From NCBI GenBank assembly GCA_963805495.1, contig CAWDUQ010000002.1:682001-746000 (forward strand): DNA of 64,000 nucleotides. The letters are read 5' to 3'. The stretch is from DAHUXD01 sp963805495 (GTDB taxonomy: Bacteria > Acidobacteriota > Thermoanaerobaculia > UBA5066 > Gp7-AA6). Under the pieces are notes generated by a model. That model had not been told where the DNA came from and did no database searches. It saw only the letters and a program-made list of their open reading frames with translations. Below are positions 36,487-44,533 of this stretch, in pieces. The position numbers and the translations under genes are program-made. Each line of letters starts with the position of its first letter. Positions within the stretch are counted from its first letter, which is position 1.

Positions 36487-37127
36487 CGGCGGTGCCGATC
36501 GTCGAGACCTTCCCGGTCGGGCCGCTGCAGTGCAACTGCACCGTGCTCGCCGACCCGGTCTCGCGCGAGGCCGTCGTCATCGACCCGGGGGACGAGCCCG
36601 AGCGGATCCTCCGGGCTCTCGAAAGCGAAAGGCTCGTTCCGGTCGCCCTCCTCCACACGCACGCGCACCTCGACCACATCACGGCCTCGCGGGCAGTGAA
36701 GGAAGCGACCGGGGCGCCGATCCGCCTCCACCCGGCCGACCGCCCGCTCTACGACGCGCTTCCGGAGCAGGCGGCGTTCTTCGGCCTCCGGGCCGAGGCT
36801 CCGCTTTCTCCGGACGCGCCGCTTTCCGACGGAGACATCGTGCGGTTCGGCCCCTACCGGCTGCGGGCGATCCACACTCCCGGCCACACTCCCGGCTCGA
36901 CGTGCTTCCTTCTCGAGGGCGACGCGCCCGTACTCTTCTCGGGAGACACGCTCTTCCGGCGCTCGATCGGCCGGACGGACCTCTGGGGCGGCGACACCGA
37001 CGCTATCCTCGCGTCGATCCGGGGCCGCCTGTTCCCCCTCGAGGGATCGACCCCGGTCGTCTGCGGCCACGGCGACGGCACGACGATCGCCGAGGAGAAG
37101 CGTCTGAACCCTTTCGCGGCACTCTGA
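36483..37127 (+). CDS. metallo-beta-lactamase-fold hydrolase (glyoxalase II-like)
   Basis: 214 aa. Metal-binding THAHLDH (HxHxDH), then IHTPGHTPGSTC with the third-site His, FSGDTLFRRSIGRTDL with the bridging Asp, and VVCGHGDGTTI with the last His. This order fits the YcbL/type-II glyoxalase group, which hydrolyses thioesters such as S-lactoylglutathione. The true substrate is not determined. The GTG start overlaps the preceding TGA. Confidence 0.88.
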   Translation: MTAVPIVETFPVGPLQCNCTVLADPVSREAVVIDPGDEPERILRALESERLVPVALLHTHAHLDHITASRAVKEATGAPIRLHPADRPLYDALPEQAAFFGLRAEAPLSPDAPLSDGDIVRFGPYRLRAIHTPGHTPGSTCFLLEGDAPVLFSGDTLFRRSIGRTDLWGGDTDAILASIRGRLFPLEGSTPVVCGHGDGTTIAEEKRLNPFAAL

Positions 37128-37133
37128 CCCGTC

Positions 37134-37139
37134 TATAAT
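37134..37139 (+). promoter_or_regulatory. consensus -10 box of the Fe-S-type gene
   Basis: Perfect TATAAT, 9 nt before the ATG at 37149, with no room for a ribosome-binding site. Confidence 0.6.
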
Positions 37140-37148
37140 CGTCGCCCG

Positions 37149-37829
37149 ATGAGACTGTCGATTCCGGAAAAATCCGCCCTCGTGGCATCGTTCTGGAAGG
37201 ACTCCCCGTCGGTCTGTCCGACGCACGACGTGCCGATGCGGACCTTTTTCGTCGACCGGGTCTACAAGCCGCAGGTCGTCATGGTCTGCCCGCGCGGCAA
37301 GGAAATGCACCGGTTCGCGCAGAAGCCCAAGCAGATCGAGTTCTCGCGGCCCCACCTGAAGACGATGGTCCGGGACGCCCAGGAGCGCGAGTCCCCGACG
37401 TGTCCCCAGGACTTCACGGCCCTCTTCGTCTACCGGACGCCGGCCGTGTTCCTGCCCCAGGGCTGGGATTACAGCTTCGTGTGCCCCAACTGCCTTTCCT
37501 ACGGGCAGTGGGTCGAGACCGGCCGAGAGGAGGACGAGGTCGTCGCCGCACCCAAGCCCAAGAAAGAGGCGCCGGCCTTCCACGACGAGACGATCCCGCT
37601 TCCCAAGCGCATGGAGATGGCGAAGGAGGGCAACCTCGCGCTCAAGCTCTACGCGGCGATGGCCCAGACGGACTGCACCGCCTGCGGCTACGACTGCGAG
37701 GGCTATGCCGCGGCGCTCGCCAACGGCAAGGAGAAAGACCCCAACCTCTGCGTGCCGGGGAAGGAAGAGACGGCCCGCGTCGTCAAGGATCTCCTCAAGG
37801 GCACGGGTCTGCCGGCCGCCTCCGCCTAG
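37149..37829 (+). CDS. multi-Cys protein with C-terminal Fe-S (PF04060-like) motif
   Basis: 226 aa soluble protein. N-terminal half has Cys/His clusters CPTHDVPM..VMVCPRGKEMH, CPQDF and VCPNCLSYGQW, resembling zinc-ribbon or metal sites. The C-terminus DCTACGYDCEGYAAALANG then NLCVPG follows the CxxCGxxCxxY...CxPG pattern of 4Fe-4S domains in RnfB, acetyl-CoA synthase subunits and some sulfite reductase flavoproteins. Those domains are normally part of larger redox enzymes; here the partner domains are absent. Role unknown, perhaps electron transfer. Confidence 0.7.
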   Translation: MRLSIPEKSALVASFWKDSPSVCPTHDVPMRTFFVDRVYKPQVVMVCPRGKEMHRFAQKPKQIEFSRPHLKTMVRDAQERESPTCPQDFTALFVYRTPAVFLPQGWDYSFVCPNCLSYGQWVETGREEDEVVAAPKPKKEAPAFHDETIPLPKRMEMAKEGNLALKLYAAMAQTDCTACGYDCEGYAAALANGKEKDPNLCVPGKEETARVVKDLLKGTGLPAASA

Positions 37830-37880
37830 CTGTCGTTTCTCAACAGGTTGTTCACGCAATTCGGCGAGGTGAGACCCGGG

Positions 37881-37907
37881 CCGTAGGGGCGGCCCTTGTG
37901 GCCGCCC
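37881..37907 (+). repeat. palindromic unit C
   Basis: CGTAGGGGCGGCCCTTGTGG type unit with perfect arms GGGCGGCC (37887-37894) and GGCCGCCC (37900-37907). Same family as the palindromes at 12629-12649 and 61607-61627. Confidence 0.8.
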
Positions 37908-37954
37908 GCTGACACGCTGACGATTCGCGTGCCGCCCCTCGATGGGCCCAGGAG

Positions 37955-37982
37955 GGGGCGCCCGCAAGGGGCGCCCCTACGT
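37955..37982 (-). repeat. palindromic unit D (stem variant)
   Basis: Read on the minus strand it is CGTAGGGGCGCCCCTTGCGG..., like unit C but with one G-C pair of the stem switched to C-G. Arms 37955-37962 and 37970-37977. It faces unit C head to head. Confidence 0.75.
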
Positions 37983-38064
37983 GCCGGGGCGCGGCAGTTT
38001 CAGGGGTCGCTTCACGAAGCGGGCGCCGGCACAGTGAACAACGTCTTGAGAATTCACACCTAGC

Positions 38065-40728
38065 TCAGTCGCCCCCGGCCCCGGGCGTTCCGATGACCGA
38101 GGCGACCGCCCCGGAGTCCGTGGCCCGGCGTTCGGCTCCGCGGATCGGGATCCCGAACGTGAAGCGGCTCCCCTGGCCGACCACGCTCGAGGCCCAGATC
38201 GTCCCGCCGTGGAGCTCGACGAGGGACCGCGCGAGCGCCAGCCCGATGCCCATCCCCGCATGGCCGCGGGTCGCCGAGCCGTCGACCTGCCGGAATCGCT
38301 CGAACACATGGGGCAGCTCGTTGTCGGGAATGCCGATGCCGTCGTCCTCCACGCTGACCAGAAAGCGCTCCGGCTCGCGCTCGACGCGAACGACCACCCG
38401 TCCGTGCTCCGGCGTGAAGTGGATCGCGTTGGCGAGCAGGTTCCAGAGCACCTGCTGGAGCCGGAGGGCGTCGGCGCGCACCGGGGCCATGGGCTCGGGC
38501 ATCGGCGCGGCCATGAGCGCGACGCCGCGCGCTTGCGCCATCATGCGGACGGTCTCGATCGAGCGCTGGACCACCTCCGACAGGAAGACGGGCTTCAGGT
38601 CGAGCGTCAGCGCGCCGCGGTCGAGGCGCGCGAGGTCGAGCAGGTCGTCAATCAGGGCGAGCAGGACCCGCGCCGACTGGCGGATCTGCCGCATGCCCCG
38701 CCGGCGGGTCGGTTCGTCCACGTCGGGCTGCTCCTCGAAGAGGTCCGTCCATCCCACGATTGCCGTCAGGGGCGTGCGCAGCTCGTGGTTCACGTTCTGC
38801 AGGAAGTGGTCCTTGAGCCGGCTGGCCCGGCGCAGCTCGTCGACCGTGCCGGTGAGCGTCGTGTAGAGCCGGGCGTTTCGCAGCAGAAGGGAGACGAGGT
38901 CCGCGAAGGACGTTACGGCGTCAATTTCCTCCTGGCCGAACCCCTCGGCGCGGTTGATCGCGACCGCGACGCCGAGCGTCTCCTCCTCCGTCTTCAGGGG
39001 CGCAAAGATGGCGTTGGAGGCCCCGACGAGCCGGCCGAGCTCCCGGTTGGCGTACGGGTCCCGGTCCATGTCGTGGCTGCAATAGGGCTCGCCGGTTCGG
39101 AAGACCATTCCCTCGATCGAGCGGGCGTCGACCGAGACCTTCAGACGGGATGCGACCTCTTCCGTGAGGTTGAAGGCCGGCACGGCCGCTTCCAGCCGGT
39201 GTGTGTTCCGGTCGTACAGGTAGAACCAGACCCGCTCGGCGTTGGTGAAAGCCGCGATCGCCTGGGCCGATCGCGCCAGGACTTCCTGGACGTCGGTCAT
39301 GCGGTAGGCCGAGCGCGAGAACTGGTGCAGCCGGCGGAGCGTTTCGACTCTCCGGGCGACGCGGCGGCCCATCGTGTCGATCGCAGCGGCGAGCCGGCCG
39401 AGCTCGTCGGACTGGTCCCCTCCCCCGACCTGAACGGTTCGCCCGCGACCGATCTCCTCGGCGGCGCCGACGAGCCGCGAGACGGGGGCGGAGACCCGGC
39501 GCGACACGATGCCGAGGACCACGAGGGCGGCCGGGAGGAGGAGCGCGAAGAGCAACAGGACGTCGCGACGCAGCGTCGAAAGCGAAGAGGGCGAGAACGC
39601 CCCCGCCGCCTCGCCGCGGATGGTGTCGAGGGCCTCGCGCGACAGGCCCTCGTAGAAAATCCACCCGGTCGAACCGATCCTCGCCGAGGCGACCCGGACG
39701 CGCTGGCCGTCGATCAGGTACTCCTCGCTCGAGCGCGTCTTCGACCGTCCCCGGGCCGCCAGGTCCTTCAGCTCGGGCGAGGGCGCCGAGGCGAGCGGCG
39801 CGCCGCTCGTGCCGTTCCAGCCGAGGACCGCCGCGGCGCGCGGCGTCATCGAGACGACGTGCCCGTCGGAATCGGTCGCGAACCAGAAATCGCCGGGCGC
39901 CTGGAAGCTCTCCATCGCCTCGGCGACGTACCGTCGGACGTCGACCTCGATCGCGACACCCGCGATGAGCCGCCCGGCCGCATCCCGCACGGGCACGAAG
40001 AGCGTCGGGAACCGCGGGTCCGCACCGTCCGTCGAGGGTCCGGCGTGCGCCTCCGACCAGACCGCCGTGTCGCCCCCGGCCGGCGGCGCCTCCGGAAATC
40101 GGGCGACGCGGTTGAAGGCGAACCGCTCGAGCTCGCCCCCGGATTCCCGGTTGGCCCGGTGCAGATCGACCCAGGGGGACAGCCGCGCGACGCCGGATGC
40201 CGTCCAGATACTCACCGAGCGGTACGACGTGCGCCGGCGACGCAGCTGTTTCATGACCGGCGCGAGGGCACGGGTCCGGGCCAGGTCCCGACGGGCCGCG
40301 GCCTCGTCCGGACGGCGCGAGGAGACGAGGGCCGCCGAGTCGTCTTCCGGCACGGGGGTCCAGAGGTGTCCGTGCGCGTCGGGCGCCGCCACGCGTCCGT
40401 CGTCCGCGAGCCCCGGACCCTGCAGGGCCTCGCCGGCCTCCGCCGCGATCGCCCAGGCCGCCTCCTCGGCCGCCTGGGTCCGCCGCTCTATCCATTCGGC
40501 CCGGAATATCGCGTCCTGCGCCATCCGGATCGAGGCCTCCGTGACCCGCACGGCCGCCACCTGCTCCCCCGACGCCGTCTGGAGCAGCGACAGACGCCGC
40601 TGGACCAGAAAAACGTACACGCCCGCCGGGAGGAGGAACGCCACGAAGGAGCCCAGCAGGAGCCGGGCCGCGAGGCTCGTCCGCGGGTCGAAGCGCCGCC
40701 AGAGCCACTCGAAGGGAAGCGGTTTCAC
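38065..40728 (-). CDS. membrane sensor histidine kinase (Cache-HAMP-GAF-HisKA)
   Basis: 887 aa. Span 1 (~20-43), extracytoplasmic dCache-like sensor (~45-390; GVAIEVDVRRYV...FWFATDSDGHVVSM), span 2 (VLLLFALLLPAALVVLGIV), HAMP, GAF (~480-635) and HisKA with the phospho-His in QNVNHELRTPLTAIVG (about residue 648). HATPase boxes: N LWNLLANAIHFTPEHG, G1 VEDDGIGIP, G2 GHAGMGIGLALARS. GTG start has TACAAT 6 nt upstream. No response regulator is adjacent, so it is an orphan kinase. Confidence 0.93.
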   Translation of the reverse strand: MKPLPFEWLWRRFDPRTSLAARLLLGSFVAFLLPAGVYVFLVQRRLSLLQTASGEQVAAVRVTEASIRMAQDAIFRAEWIERRTQAAEEAAWAIAAEAGEALQGPGLADDGRVAAPDAHGHLWTPVPEDDSAALVSSRRPDEAAARRDLARTRALAPVMKQLRRRRTSYRSVSIWTASGVARLSPWVDLHRANRESGGELERFAFNRVARFPEAPPAGGDTAVWSEAHAGPSTDGADPRFPTLFVPVRDAAGRLIAGVAIEVDVRRYVAEAMESFQAPGDFWFATDSDGHVVSMTPRAAAVLGWNGTSGAPLASAPSPELKDLAARGRSKTRSSEEYLIDGQRVRVASARIGSTGWIFYEGLSREALDTIRGEAAGAFSPSSLSTLRRDVLLLFALLLPAALVVLGIVSRRVSAPVSRLVGAAEEIGRGRTVQVGGGDQSDELGRLAAAIDTMGRRVARRVETLRRLHQFSRSAYRMTDVQEVLARSAQAIAAFTNAERVWFYLYDRNTHRLEAAVPAFNLTEEVASRLKVSVDARSIEGMVFRTGEPYCSHDMDRDPYANRELGRLVGASNAIFAPLKTEEETLGVAVAINRAEGFGQEEIDAVTSFADLVSLLLRNARLYTTLTGTVDELRRASRLKDHFLQNVNHELRTPLTAIVGWTDLFEEQPDVDEPTRRRGMRQIRQSARVLLALIDDLLDLARLDRGALTLDLKPVFLSEVVQRSIETVRMMAQARGVALMAAPMPEPMAPVRADALRLQQVLWNLLANAIHFTPEHGRVVVRVEREPERFLVSVEDDGIGIPDNELPHVFERFRQVDGSATRGHAGMGIGLALARSLVELHGGTIWASSVVGQGSRFTFGIPIRGAERRATDSGAVASVIGTPGAGGD

Positions 40729-40734
40729 TCAGGA

Positions 40735-40740
40735 ATTGTA
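40735..40740 (-). promoter_or_regulatory. -10 box of the sensor kinase (leaderless)
   Basis: TACAAT on the minus strand, 6-nt spacer (tcctga), then the GTG at 40728: the same spacing as at 34614 and 45196. Confidence 0.55.
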
Positions 40741-40768
40741 GCGCCGGCCGGTCGGTCCGGCGGACGAA

Positions 40769-41986
40769 TCACTCGTAGCGCAACGCCTCGATGGGATCCA
40801 GCCTCGACGCCTTTCGCGCCGGATAGAAGCCGAAGAAGACCCCGATCGCGGCCGAGAAGCCGAAAGCGAGCGCGATGGCACGGCCGTCGAGGTGAATCGG
40901 CCAGCCGGCTTTCCAGGCGAGGATCCGGGACGCGGCGATGCCGAGGGTCACGCCGATGGCCCCGCCGGCGATCGAGAGGGTGAGCGCCTCGATCAGGAAC
41001 TGCGTCAGGACGTCCCGGCCCTTGGCCCCGATCGCCATGCGGATCCCGATTTCCCGCGTCCGCTCGGTCACCGAAACGAGCATGATGTTCATGATCCCGA
41101 TCCCTCCGACCAGAAGCGAGATCGAGGCTGCCGAGGCGAGCAGCACCGAGAGGGTCTTGGACGTCTGGTCGGCCGTCTGGGCGATTTCCTGCTGCGAGCG
41201 GATCATGAAATCCGCGTCCTGTCCCGGCCCGATCCGGTGACGCTGGCGCAAAAGCGCCTCGATCTGCTTCTGCGCCTCCTCCACCGCCGTCCGGGACACG
41301 GCCGAGGCCATGAACATGTCGATCTTCTGCGTCTTCTTGAGGAGGCGCATCACCGTCGTGTACGGGGCGACGACGACGTCGTCCTGGTCCTGGCCCATGG
41401 AGTTGCCGCCCTTGGTCTCGAGCACGCCGATCACGCGGAACGGAAAGTTCTTGATCCGCACGGTCTGGCCGACCGGGTCCTGGCCCTCGAAGAGGGCGTT
41501 CGCGACCGTCGATCCGATGACGCAGACTTTCGCCGCCGCGCGCACGTCCGACTCGCCGAAGAAAACCCCGCGGTCGACGTTCCACGATCGCACGAAAGGC
41601 CATTCGACGCCGACGCCCTGAACGCTCGTGCCCCAGTTCAGGCTGCCCGACACGATCTGGGCGGCCGAGCGCGACATCGGGGTCACGTAGGCGACCGCGG
41701 GGCACTCCGCCCGCACCGCCTCGACATCGTCTTCCGTGATCGTCGACTGGCCCGTGAAGATCCGCGCTCCCGACTGCGTCGCGACCCCGGGAAAGATCAT
41801 GAGGAAGTTCGTCCCGAGGGAGGAAATCTGGGCCTGGATCGCCTCCTGCGAGCCCTGGCCGACCGCGATCATCGCGATCACGCAGGCGACGCCGATGATG
41901 ATCCCGAGCGCCGTCAGCATCGAGCGCATCTTGTTGCGAGCGATCGCCTTGAGACCGACCTTCAGGATCGTCAGGAATTTCAGCAT
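40769..41986 (-). CDS. MacB-type ABC efflux permease
   Basis: 405 aa FtsX-family permease: N-terminal KAIARNKMRSMLTALGIIIGVACVIAMIAVG (span 1), a large periplasmic MacB domain (~50-270; IFPGVATQSGARIF, LNWGTSVQGVG), then three C-terminal spans (LASAASISLLVGGIGIMNIMLVSVTERTREIGIRMAIGA). The ATPase is a separate gene, unlike fused MacB. Ends the adaptor-ATPase-permease operon. Confidence 0.92.
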   Translation of the reverse strand: MLKFLTILKVGLKAIARNKMRSMLTALGIIIGVACVIAMIAVGQGSQEAIQAQISSLGTNFLMIFPGVATQSGARIFTGQSTITEDDVEAVRAECPAVAYVTPMSRSAAQIVSGSLNWGTSVQGVGVEWPFVRSWNVDRGVFFGESDVRAAAKVCVIGSTVANALFEGQDPVGQTVRIKNFPFRVIGVLETKGGNSMGQDQDDVVVAPYTTVMRLLKKTQKIDMFMASAVSRTAVEEAQKQIEALLRQRHRIGPGQDADFMIRSQQEIAQTADQTSKTLSVLLASAASISLLVGGIGIMNIMLVSVTERTREIGIRMAIGAKGRDVLTQFLIEALTLSIAGGAIGVTLGIAASRILAWKAGWPIHLDGRAIALAFGFSAAIGVFFGFYPARKASRLDPIEALRYE

Positions 41987-41995
41987 GGGTTTGCC

Positions 41996-42721
41996 TCAGT
42001 GCGCCGGTGGCGCGATGCGGCGGCTCGACACCGCGCGGTCCTCGACGATACGCCCGTCGCGGAACGAGACGATCCGCCGGGCGTACTCGGAGATGTCGTT
42101 CTCGTGGGTGATCACGACGACCGTCTTGCCCTCGTCGTTCAGGCGCTGAAAGACGCCCATGACCTCCTCCGAGGTCTTCGTATCGAGGTTGCCCGTCGGC
42201 TCGTCGGCGAGCATCAGTTTCGGGTCGTTGATGAGGGCTCGGGCGATCGCGACGCGCTGCTGCTGGCCGCCCGAGAGCTGGCTCGGATGATGGTCCTCCC
42301 GGCCCGCCAGGCCCACCGCCGCCAGGCATCGGCGCGCACGAGCCTCGCGGTCCTTCGCCCCATGGCTGTCGTTCGAGTAGATCAGGGGCAGCTCGACGTT
42401 GTCGAGCGCGGAGGTGCGCGGAAGGAGGTTGAACGACTGGAACACGAACCCGATCTTCCCGTTCCGGATCTCGGCCCGTTCGTCGCGATCGAGCCCCGAC
42501 ACGTCGATCCCGTCGAGGAAGTAGCGGCCGGAGGTCGGCCGGTCGAGGCACCCGACGATGTTCATGAAGGTGCTCTTGCCCGAGCCCGAAGGGCCCATGA
42601 CGGCGACGAACTCCCCCGGGCCGATCGAGACCGTGACGCCGTCCAGCGCGCGCACCTCGACTTCCCCCATCTGGTAGACGCGGACGAGGTCCTCGATGCG
42701 GATGACGTCGGGCCCCGCCAA
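41996..42721 (-). CDS. MacB/LolD-type ABC ATPase
   Basis: 241 aa. Walker A GPSGSGKSTFMNIVGCLD, Q-loop FVFQSFNLLPRTSALDNVELP, signature LSGGQQQRVAIARAL, Walker B LMLADEPTGNLD, switch His in VITHENDI. TTG at 42721 lies 2 nt after the adaptor stop, with GGAG upstream; no other start fits the conserved N-terminus. A macrolide, siderophore or peptide substrate is possible; nothing in the sequence decides. Confidence 0.9.
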   Translation of the reverse strand: MAGPDVIRIEDLVRVYQMGEVEVRALDGVTVSIGPGEFVAVMGPSGSGKSTFMNIVGCLDRPTSGRYFLDGIDVSGLDRDERAEIRNGKIGFVFQSFNLLPRTSALDNVELPLIYSNDSHGAKDREARARRCLAAVGLAGREDHHPSQLSGGQQQRVAIARALINDPKLMLADEPTGNLDTKTSEEVMGVFQRLNDEGKTVVVITHENDISEYARRIVSFRDGRIVEDRAVSSRRIAPPAH

Positions 42722-42723
42722 CC

Positions 42724-43962
42724 TCAGAATCTCCGGCCGCCGCCGACGGGACGCGCGCCCTGGGCCTCGACCTTCGCGGTGACGAGCCCGATGACGACGG
42801 TCTCCCCCTCTTTGAGCTCGCCCGAGACGACCTGCGTGTAGCGTCCGTCGGTGATCCCCCCCCGAATGTCGACCGGCTTCAGAGCGCCGGCGCCTCCGGG
42901 CCCGAGCGTGTAAACCGTCTGACCCGGCCGGCGCGGCTTCCCGCCGCCGGCCGAGCGATCGAACTGGCGGGCCGCCCCGGCCGTCCCGCTCCCGGCGCCG
43001 CGCGCCGCACGTTCCTCGACCGAGGCGCCGCTCGCGGCCGGGGCCGCCGCCCCCTCTTCCGGCTTGAACCGCAGGGCCGCGTTGGGGACACGGAGCACGT
43101 CGCGGGCCGTGGCGACGTCGATCGAGACGTTGGCGGTCATGCTCGGACGCAGGGCCAGGTCGGGATTGTCGACCTCGATGATCACCGGATAGGTCACGAC
43201 GTTCTGATTGACGGTCGCATTGAGCCGGATCTGCGCGATCTTGCCGCGAAAGGTCTCGTCGGGATAGGCGTCGACCGTGAAGCGGACGGGTTGCCCGACC
43301 CGGCACAGGCCGATGTCGGACTCGGAGACGTCCGCCGAAACCTGCATTTTGGTGAGGTCCTGGGCGATCGTGAAGATCGTGGGAGCCGTGAAGGACGCCG
43401 CGACCGGCTGGCCGACGTCGTACTGGCGGTCCACGACGACGCCGTCGATGGGCGCCGTGATCCGGCTGTTGCGCAGGTCCGTCTCCGCCTGCGCGAGCGA
43501 AGCTCGCGCCTGGTTGACGCCGGCCGCAGCCGAGTCGTAGTTGGCCTGGGCCTGGTCGAGGTCCGCCTGGGCGGCGAGTTTCTCGTCCCAGAGGGCTTTC
43601 TGGCGCCGCAGCGAAATTTCGGCGTTGCGGAGGTCGACGTTCGACTTCTCGAGCGCCGCGCGCACCTGGGCCAGCCGGTCCTGGAAGGGGGCCGGGTCGA
43701 GCTCCGCCAGAAGGTCCCCCTTCTTGACCTTCTTGTTGAAGTCGGCATGAAGGGCCGCGACGTTCCCGGACACGACGCTTCCGACCTTGACCGTCGTCAC
43801 CGCCGACAGCGTGCCGGTGGCGGCGACCGTCTGCGTGATGTTGCCGCGCTCGACTTTGGCCGTGCGGTACTTGGGCTCCGTCTTCCCCCGGCCCCCGAGG
43901 AGGAGGAACGCACCTCCGCCGAGGACGAGCACGATGCCGGCCAGGACCAGTGCCTTCTTCAT
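42724..43962 (-). CDS. RND/MacA-type efflux adaptor
   Basis: 412 aa periplasmic adaptor anchored by an N-terminal span (ALVLAGIVLVLGGGAFLLLGG). Lipoyl half-motifs VGSVVSGNVAALHADFNKKV and ITAPIDGVVVDRQYDVGQPV flank an alpha-hairpin (~90-175; VRAALEKSNVDLRNAEISLRR). A beta-barrel domain follows, with a Gly/Ala/Arg-rich insertion around 295-350 before the membrane-proximal domain. It starts the operon with the ATPase and permease; no TolC gene is present in the window. Confidence 0.92.
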   Translation of the reverse strand: MKKALVLAGIVLVLGGGAFLLLGGRGKTEPKYRTAKVERGNITQTVAATGTLSAVTTVKVGSVVSGNVAALHADFNKKVKKGDLLAELDPAPFQDRLAQVRAALEKSNVDLRNAEISLRRQKALWDEKLAAQADLDQAQANYDSAAAGVNQARASLAQAETDLRNSRITAPIDGVVVDRQYDVGQPVAASFTAPTIFTIAQDLTKMQVSADVSESDIGLCRVGQPVRFTVDAYPDETFRGKIAQIRLNATVNQNVVTYPVIIEVDNPDLALRPSMTANVSIDVATARDVLRVPNAALRFKPEEGAAAPAASGASVEERAARGAGSGTAGAARQFDRSAGGGKPRRPGQTVYTLGPGGAGALKPVDIRGGITDGRYTQVVSGELKEGETVVIGLVTAKVEAQGARPVGGGRRF

Positions 43963-44044
43963 CCGTCCCCTCCAACCGGCCGGGCCGGGACCTTCTTCCC
44001 CGGACTCGCCCCGCCCGGGCGACGCGCGAGGTTACAGCCCGGCC

Positions 44045-44069
44045 AAAGAAAAGGGCCCGCGAGGGCCCG
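44045..44069 (-). terminator. intrinsic terminator after trxA
   Basis: Minus strand GGGCCC-tcgc-GGGCCC stem (arms 44063-44068 and 44053-44058) followed by TTTTCTTT. It is the clearest rho-independent terminator in the window and separates trxA from the efflux operon. Confidence 0.85.
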
Positions 44070-44098
44070 ATTGTCGGCGCGCCGGGACGGCCCCGGCC

Positions 44099-44428
44099 TT
44101 ACAGGTTGCGGTCGATCAGCTTGACGAACTCGCTCCTCGGGAGAGCGCCGAGCGCCCGGTCGGCGACCTCGCCGTTCTTGAAGAGAATGAACGTGGGGAT
44201 GGAAGTGATCTGGTAGCGCATGGCGACCTCGGTCGACTCGTCGACGTTGATCTTGGCGACCTTGATCTTTCCTGCGTACTGCGTCGCCAGGTCGTCCACG
44301 ATCGGGGCGACGGAACGACAGGGCCCGCACCAGGGCGCCCAGAAATCCACCAGCACGGGCACCTGGCTCTTCAGGATGTCCCCGTCGAAACTCGCGTCGG
44401 AGACCTGGGAAATATTGGGATTCGACAT
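44099..44428 (-). CDS. trxA: thioredoxin
   Basis: 109 aa with active site FWAPWCGPCRSVAPIVDDLA and the cis-Pro loop YQITSIPTFILFKNGEV. General disulfide reductase of the cytoplasm. The ATG at 44428 has AAGGAG 9 nt upstream; an earlier ATG at 44491 overlaps the TAGAAT -10 box and is rejected. Monocistronic, with its own terminator. Confidence 0.97.
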   Translation of the reverse strand: MSNPNISQVSDASFDGDILKSQVPVLVDFWAPWCGPCRSVAPIVDDLATQYAGKIKVAKINVDESTEVAMRYQITSIPTFILFKNGEVADRALGALPRSEFVKLIDRNL

Positions 44429-44489
44429 CGAAAAATGCTCCTTCGAGGCGAAATATGCGATGAACCCGACCCGGGATTCAGGCGCGGGC

Positions 44490-44495
44490 ATTCTA
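44490..44495 (-). promoter_or_regulatory. trxA -10 box
   Basis: TAGAAT on the minus strand, extended to TAGAATGC, the same 8-mer found in both divergent promoters at 45.2 kb. Leader about 55 nt. Confidence 0.5.
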
Positions 44496-44533
44496 GCAAA
44501 ACGGTGGGCATCCCCCGGCCTTGAGGCCGCGCC

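Larger units (their letters stand above)
37832..38058. repeat. MITE-like element with terminal inverted repeats
   Basis: Non-coding gap between convergent genes. The 19-bp ends TTCTCAACAGGTTGTTCAC (37837-37855) and its near-complement at 38034-38052 match at 17 of 19 positions. Outside them, CCTAGCT occurs on both sides (37825-37831 and 38059-38065), a candidate 7-bp target duplication. Inside lie two palindromic units in opposite orientation (arms 37887-37907 and 37955-37977) and a perfect CGCTTC-ac-GAAGCG hairpin near 38010. No transposase is encoded. Confidence 0.6.

Noticed and set aside
37832..38058. Integron attC-like site
   Set aside because: The ends are inverted and structured, but the GTTRRRY / RYYYAAC core sites are not present and no integrase or cassette array is seen.
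44429..44491. Longer thioredoxin starting at 44491
   Set aside because: That ATG overlaps the TAGAAT promoter box, and the extension has no counterpart in thioredoxins; the ATG at 44428 has a good ribosome site.
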